NCBI GenBank assembly: GCA_016292785.1
Contig: JAEDFL010000065.1
Location: 1-9,096, forward strand
Length of the DNA stretch: 9,096 nucleotides
Direction of reading: 5' to 3'
DNA from: Clostridiaceae bacterium
GTDB taxonomy: Bacteria; Bacillota; Clostridia; Oscillospirales; Acutalibacteraceae
Positions 6,568-9,096 of the stretch are shown in pieces (position 1 is the stretch's first letter; the number at the start of each line of letters is the position of its first letter). A program made the position numbers and the translations under genes. Under the pieces are notes generated by a model. It was not told the DNA's origin and did not search any database. It saw nothing but the letters and a program-made list of their open reading frames with translations.

Positions 6568-8241
6568 TTATTTTACTGCTTTTTGCTGAGTCGGGCCGTA
6601 GTTAGCCGCTCCCGTGTATTCAACATCTTCGGGAGTCGGATAGTATTTCGGCTCATCAAGATTTCTCTGATAAAGTCTGACGTGATCGCCTCTCGGCGTC
6701 ATATCAACAACATCACAGCCACGCCAATAAACCGTAAATTCCACACCGCGCACGGTTTCTTTTTTCTCAACCGTGCTGATATCAAAGGCAAGCTCAAGCA
6801 CATCGCCTGCTTTTAATTCGGAGGACATACCGTCTATCTTTTCGCCGTTGAGAGTAACGGTGGGACTACGCATCCAGTCATACTGACGGAAACCTGCTTT
6901 ACAATCAAGCTTTGCCGTGAGACGGATTTTTCCCTCATCGGGAATGAACGACTCCATTTTAATTTCATCGGTTTCCTTGTTGCAGGGAATGTTGACCGTC
7001 AGAACACCGACGTCCTCCTTGATCGCATTATCCCAGACGGTTTTGAGCGCAACGGGGGCGGTGCCGACGCAGCAGCCTGCGATTGAACGGAAGCGTGAGA
7101 GCGAAATTGAATTAGGCTCGCTTCCGCCCGTAAATCCGCCAACCATACGCTTGTCGATATCGTGATATGTAATTCCGTCACCGTCGGGCTTTGAGTTATC
7201 ACACTCGACATAGCCCGTGTACTTGACCTGGTTTTCCATGAGCTGATTGCGTGCAAAAAGGTTCATATCGTTCCAATATTCCTTATATCCGCACTTGATA
7301 AGCTCATCGGCACAGATGATCATATCCCTGATACAGCAGGTTTCACAATGCTCCTCCTCAACGGGATGCCACTGCGCATATTCGGGTACCCAGCCGAAGT
7401 CCGACGAAAGCGAGCGGACATAATCGTAAATCGCCTTGCCTTTTTTGATGTATTCTTCGTCGTTTGTCAGCCTGCCGAGCTTTACGATACCGCAGGCAAA
7501 CCACATGGCTGAATGGACGTGACCGAAAAATTCCATTTTGTAGTTGAAATATCTTGCAGGACCGAGAACATAGTTTGCCATTCCTCTTGCAAGGTCAAGC
7601 GCAACCTCATCGCCCTTTAATTCATAGCGGCGTACAAGTGCCTGAAGCGAAACGGCGTTTCTGATCGCCTGCTCACCTCTGCCTGTGTGACGGGTAAGGT
7701 CAAAACCGCCGTCCTTTAAATAAACATCGTTCGGAAATTCGTAAAGCGGCTCGTCCTCATCAAAATCACCCGACCAGAAGGTGCGCACCTTGCGCTCGAT
7801 AACAAGCGAACGCATACCCCGTACAAGCTCTGAGGTACGCCGTTCGGCTTCCTCGTCATCGGGATATTCCTCGGTGATCATATTGAGCGCAGGAAGAATG
7901 TACCCCATCTCGTGAAATGAAGAATGAACGGTGTGAGTCCACGGATATTTCTCGCAGAAACGCAGTCCGTGTTCTCCCCATGATTTCATAAGGTGGCGGC
8001 GCAGGGATTGCTTTATATCGTCGCCGTCCTCGGTGCCGAGCATACGCATTGCGCTTGTAAGTCCCTCATACCACGAGCCTACAAGCTCTGCGTCGTCAAC
8101 ACGGCAATGAGCTGCCTCGGCAGGCTTTTTGTTCGGAAGCAGGAGCCAATACGGCAGATTGTCATATGCTTTATCACACATATTTGTTATGTAATGATGA
8201 ACAAGCTTTGCGCTGTTTATCGGGTCAAATCTTTCATACAT
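6568..8241 (-). CDS. GH127-like (DUF1680) beta-L-arabinofuranosidase-superfamily protein
   Basis: 557 residues from ATG, with GAGGTGAT before it (GAGG core 7 bases upstream). Residues about 30-410 are helical and fit an (alpha/alpha)6 barrel; residues about 425-525 look like a beta-sandwich (RSPTVTLNGEKI at 458-469). The family's catalytic/zinc signature is visible: Glu300-Thr-Cys302 in HCETCC and Cys390-Cys391 in IAGCCVG. These match the Glu338, Cys340, Cys417 and Cys418 ligands of the characterised enzyme HypBA1, in which a cysteine is the nucleophile. Cys303 adds another thiol. There is no signal peptide, so it should act on imported oligosaccharides or glycosides inside the cell. It is shorter than HypBA1 and diverged, so L-arabinofuranosidase activity is only a guess; another glycoside is possible. 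It heads an operon with a flavin protein, driven by a good promoter. Confidence 0.8.
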   Translation of the reverse strand: MYERFDPINSAKLVHHYITNMCDKAYDNLPYWLLLPNKKPAEAAHCRVDDAELVGSWYEGLTSAMRMLGTEDGDDIKQSLRRHLMKSWGEHGLRFCEKYPWTHTVHSSFHEMGYILPALNMITEEYPDDEEAERRTSELVRGMRSLVIERKVRTFWSGDFDEDEPLYEFPNDVYLKDGGFDLTRHTGRGEQAIRNAVSLQALVRRYELKGDEVALDLARGMANYVLGPARYFNYKMEFFGHVHSAMWFACGIVKLGRLTNDEEYIKKGKAIYDYVRSLSSDFGWVPEYAQWHPVEEEHCETCCIRDMIICADELIKCGYKEYWNDMNLFARNQLMENQVKYTGYVECDNSKPDGDGITYHDIDKRMVGGFTGGSEPNSISLSRFRSIAGCCVGTAPVALKTVWDNAIKEDVGVLTVNIPCNKETDEIKMESFIPDEGKIRLTAKLDCKAGFRQYDWMRSPTVTLNGEKIDGMSSELKAGDVLELAFDISTVEKKETVRGVEFTVYWRGCDVVDMTPRGDHVRLYQRNLDEPKYYPTPEDVEYTGAANYGPTQQKAVK

Positions 8242-8322
8242 ATAATCACCTCATAATTTTTTTAATTTATTCAATCTTCCATATAAATCGAGAAAGGCAG
8301 ATTTTTAAATTTTCTAAATTGT

Positions 8323-8351
8323 ATTATATAATGAAAATGAATTGTTATCAA
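8323..8351 (-). promoter_or_regulatory. Sigma-A-type promoter of the GH127-like operon
   Basis: On the minus strand TTGATA (8351-8346) and a perfect TATAAT (8328-8323) are exactly 17 bases apart. Transcription would start near 8316 and leave a leader of roughly 75 bases before the ATG at 8241. This is the best promoter match seen in the window. Confidence 0.72.
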
Positions 8352-8383
8352 TATAAGAATAAAAAATATTTGCCGTTTGTGTT

Positions 8384-8408
8384 CAATCAGGGGACGGTTC
8401 TATGATTG
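8384..8408. repeat. REP-like hairpin with GGGGACGGTTC core
   Basis: CAATCA (8384-8389) and TGATTG (8403-8408) are perfect inverted arms around GGGGACGGTTCTA. Short palindromes with a GGGGACGGTTCT core recur in Clostridia genomes and are linked with RAYT (IS200-like Y1) transposases; this is recalled from family knowledge, not searched. No transposase is present here, so this would be a lone copy. Confidence 0.42.
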
Positions 8409-8459
8409 TCTGAGGTTTCACGCTTGAAAGAATGAGAATTATATGTGGGAGCTGATAAA

Positions 8460-8621
8460 GTGAGCAACGAATATGATTATTCAATGCTGGGAAAAAGGCA
8501 TAACAATGAATGGGGCTTTAAAGCTACTCGACAAAAAATCACCCTGAGAAATCAAGGTGCTTTTTCATGCTTAAATATAATTTCAGCGTTGCCGAAACGG
8601 TGGCACTGTTTTTATATATAA
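8460..8621 (+). CDS. Doubtful 53-residue open frame
   Basis: A GTG start with GGGAG eight bases upstream opens a 53-residue frame beginning with V(M)SNEYDYSMLGKRHNNEWGF. No family is recognised. A terminator-like hairpin (8540-8559) and a second possible terminator (8584-8613) lie inside it, and its second half is rich in basic and aromatic residues without a recognisable pattern. It may be the remains of a longer gene or chance. It is listed only because its start has a plausible ribosome site. Confidence 0.18.
   Translation: MSNEYDYSMLGKRHNNEWGFKATRQKITLRNQGAFSCLNIISALPKRWHCFYI
8540..8565. terminator. Terminator-like hairpin with GAAA loop
   Basis: CACCCTGA (8540-8547) faces TCAAGGTG (8552-8559) across GAAA. 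On the minus strand all 8 pairs form (one G-T) and ATTTTTT follows directly, a good leftward terminator. On the plus strand there is one C-A mismatch, then CTTTTT. It would insulate the GH127-like promoter from leftward transcription entering from the right. Confidence 0.6.
8584..8613 (+). terminator. Weak candidate terminator
   Basis: CAG/CTG and TGCC/GGCA arms (8584-8586 with 8606-8608, 8590-8593 with 8602-8605) form an interrupted stem, followed by TTTTT at 8609-8613. The internal mismatch on the left side makes it weaker than the hairpin at 8540. Confidence 0.33.
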
Positions 8622-8630
8622 AATCGTTTG

Positions 8631-8669
8631 CCGGTGTGCGAATAAACCGGGAGCGGATGTCCTTATCCG
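8631..8669 (+). promoter_or_regulatory. Two small hairpins leading into a strong ribosome binding site
   Basis: CCGGT (8631-8635) pairs with ACCGG (8646-8650), and CGGAT (8654-8658) pairs with ATCCG (8665-8669). AAGGAG follows at 8674-8679, with ATG at 8685. Two tandem hairpins right before a strong ribosome site look like a structured 5' leader. I do not recognise a known riboswitch class. Confidence 0.33.
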
Positions 8670-8684
8670 TAAAAAGGAGAGCAT

Positions 8685-8834
8685 ATGGCTGAAGAAGTCA
8701 ACACACAAGGTACGCAGGAGGGCGCAGAGTAAGATGTACGCATGCCGTTGAGAAAACAAAGGGAACCGCCTAACGAGTATTATTTTGTTCGGAATGATAT
8801 TGGAAAAAATGTCTTTAATATTCCAAGCCTATAG
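8685..8834 (+). pseudogene. Start of a gene interrupted by an in-frame stop; possibly a phage relic
   Basis: AAGGAG six bases... close upstream of ATG opens MAEEVNTQGTQEGAE, then TAA at 8730-8732. The same frame stays open for 33 further codons (DVRMPLRKQREPPNEYYF and on) to TAG at 8832-8834. The acidic, Gln/Thr-rich opening recalls the N-termini of phage capsid scaffolding proteins such as the DUF4355 group, which often start MAEE followed by a low-complexity acidic stretch; this is a weak resemblance. The part after the stop is basic and unlike a scaffold, so the DNA may be a junction of two unrelated pieces. A 15-residue leader peptide is the alternative reading. Confidence 0.25.
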
Positions 8835-8840
8835 ATGAGA

Positions 8841-8855
8841 TTTTGACTGTCAAAA
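8841..8855. repeat. Perfect 15-base palindrome
   Basis: TTTTGAC-T-GTCAAAA is symmetrical around one central base. It could be an operator for a dimeric regulator, but no gene or promoter of note adjoins it. Seen directly; function unknown. Confidence 0.4.
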
Positions 8856-8864
8856 AATGTTCGG

Positions 8865-8900
8865 AAAATAGGTTTTTATTTATGCTTCTATTCCTATTTT
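8865..8900. repeat. 8-bp inverted repeat with 20-base loop
   Basis: AAAATAGG (8865-8872) and CCTATTTT (8893-8900) are exact reverse complements. The stem is AT-rich and the loop long, so it is weak as an RNA hairpin. It lies among several other inverted repeats in the same tract. Confidence 0.35.
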
Positions 8901-9046
8901 AAGGATTATTCTACCTCCGTCATTCTGTAAACAACGTGCTGATATACATCTCGCCGCTTTCGTTCGGAATATAATTCCTCGAGATCAACATATTTACTAT
9001 TTTTTTGGAAAAGTAATTGTACATGATAATTTAACCTGAAAAAATT

Positions 9047-9086
9047 ATTATAGGCACAGAAAGCTTTTGTTTCCTGTGCCTATAAT
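9047..9086 (-). terminator. Strong 13-bp hairpin, probable leftward terminator
   Basis: ATTATAGGCACAG (9047-9059) pairs perfectly with CTGTGCCTATAAT (9074-9086), and the inner AAA/TTT can extend the stem past one bulged C. On the minus strand it is followed by AATTTTTTC, a usable T-tract, so it probably ends a leftward gene lying beyond the right edge. On the plus strand no T-run is visible before the window stops. Confidence 0.6.
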
Positions 9087-9096
9087 TATAGAATTT

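Larger units (their letters stand above)
8352..9096. other. Gene-poor tract of about 745 bases
   Basis: No convincing full gene lies here on either strand. It holds a REP-like hairpin, two terminator-like hairpins, a strong ribosome site with a broken frame, several perfect inverted repeats, three copies of GTTCGGAA (8787-8794, 8859-8866, 8962-8969) and a terminator at the right edge. Frames without start codons are open on both strands at about 8872-9079. The mix suggests a decayed insertion or prophage edge. Confidence 0.6.

Noticed and set aside
8166..8405. Plus-strand frame of 79 residues running into the intergenic region
   Set aside because: Half of it is antisense to the GH127-like gene, the rest is AT-rich promoter DNA, and it has no ribosome site.
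8872..9035. Plus-strand open frame without a start codon
   Set aside because: It has no start or ribosome site, and overlaps an equally open frame on the other strand, so neither can be called coding.
8352..9096. CRISPR array, tRNA or known riboswitch in the gene-poor tract
   Set aside because: The repeats are irregular in spacing and length, no cloverleaf or CCA-type end was seen, and no known riboswitch core was recognised.

Overview
This window looks like a chromosomal stretch of an anaerobic, gut-type member of the Clostridia (Firmicutes), possibly Oscillospirales/Ruminococcus-like. That assignment is an inference. It rests on strong AAGGAGG and GAGGTGAT ribosome binding sites, TTG and GTG starts, very AT-rich intergenic DNA between moderately GC genes, and the protein families present. 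TAA and TGA both act as stops, so the genetic code looks standard. No rRNA, tRNA, CRISPR array or intact mobile element was seen.

Left part (1-3428, minus strand): a tight three-gene operon read leftward. It begins with a PHP-domain metallohydrolase of the CehA/McbA type. A GPH-family (MelB-like) sugar:cation symporter follows, and then a YdjC/ChbG-type carbohydrate deacetylase that runs off the left edge. The genes overlap by 4 and 23 bases, and the first two most likely use TTG starts. Facing away from this operon at 3566 is an AraC-family regulator with a cupin sensor domain. Nineteen bases behind it is a secreted alpha/beta hydrolase of the LCAT-like lipase group. The divergent layout suggests that the AraC protein controls uptake and intracellular processing of an acetylated, possibly otherwise esterified, sugar or glycoside.

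Middle part (5931-8351): a bidirectional terminator at 5931-5966 separates the lipase from a second leftward operon. That operon has a good sigma-A-type promoter at 8323-8351, a cytoplasmic GH127-like (DUF1680, beta-L-arabinofuranosidase superfamily) protein, and a flavin reductase-like FMN protein whose ribosome binding site abuts the upstream stop codon. The GH127-like protein keeps the Glu-x-Cys and Cys-Cys zinc/nucleophile signature of its family.

Right part (8352-9096): about 745 bases without a convincing gene. It holds a REP-like hairpin with a GGGGACGGTTC core, two or three terminator-like hairpins, and a strong ribosome binding site in front of a 15-codon reading frame that resembles the start of a phage gene. 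It also has several perfect inverted repeats and three copies of GTTCGGAA. This looks like a decayed mobile or prophage-derived junction. The main biological interest is the PHP-GPH-YdjC/AraC sugar cluster and the unexplained tract on the right.
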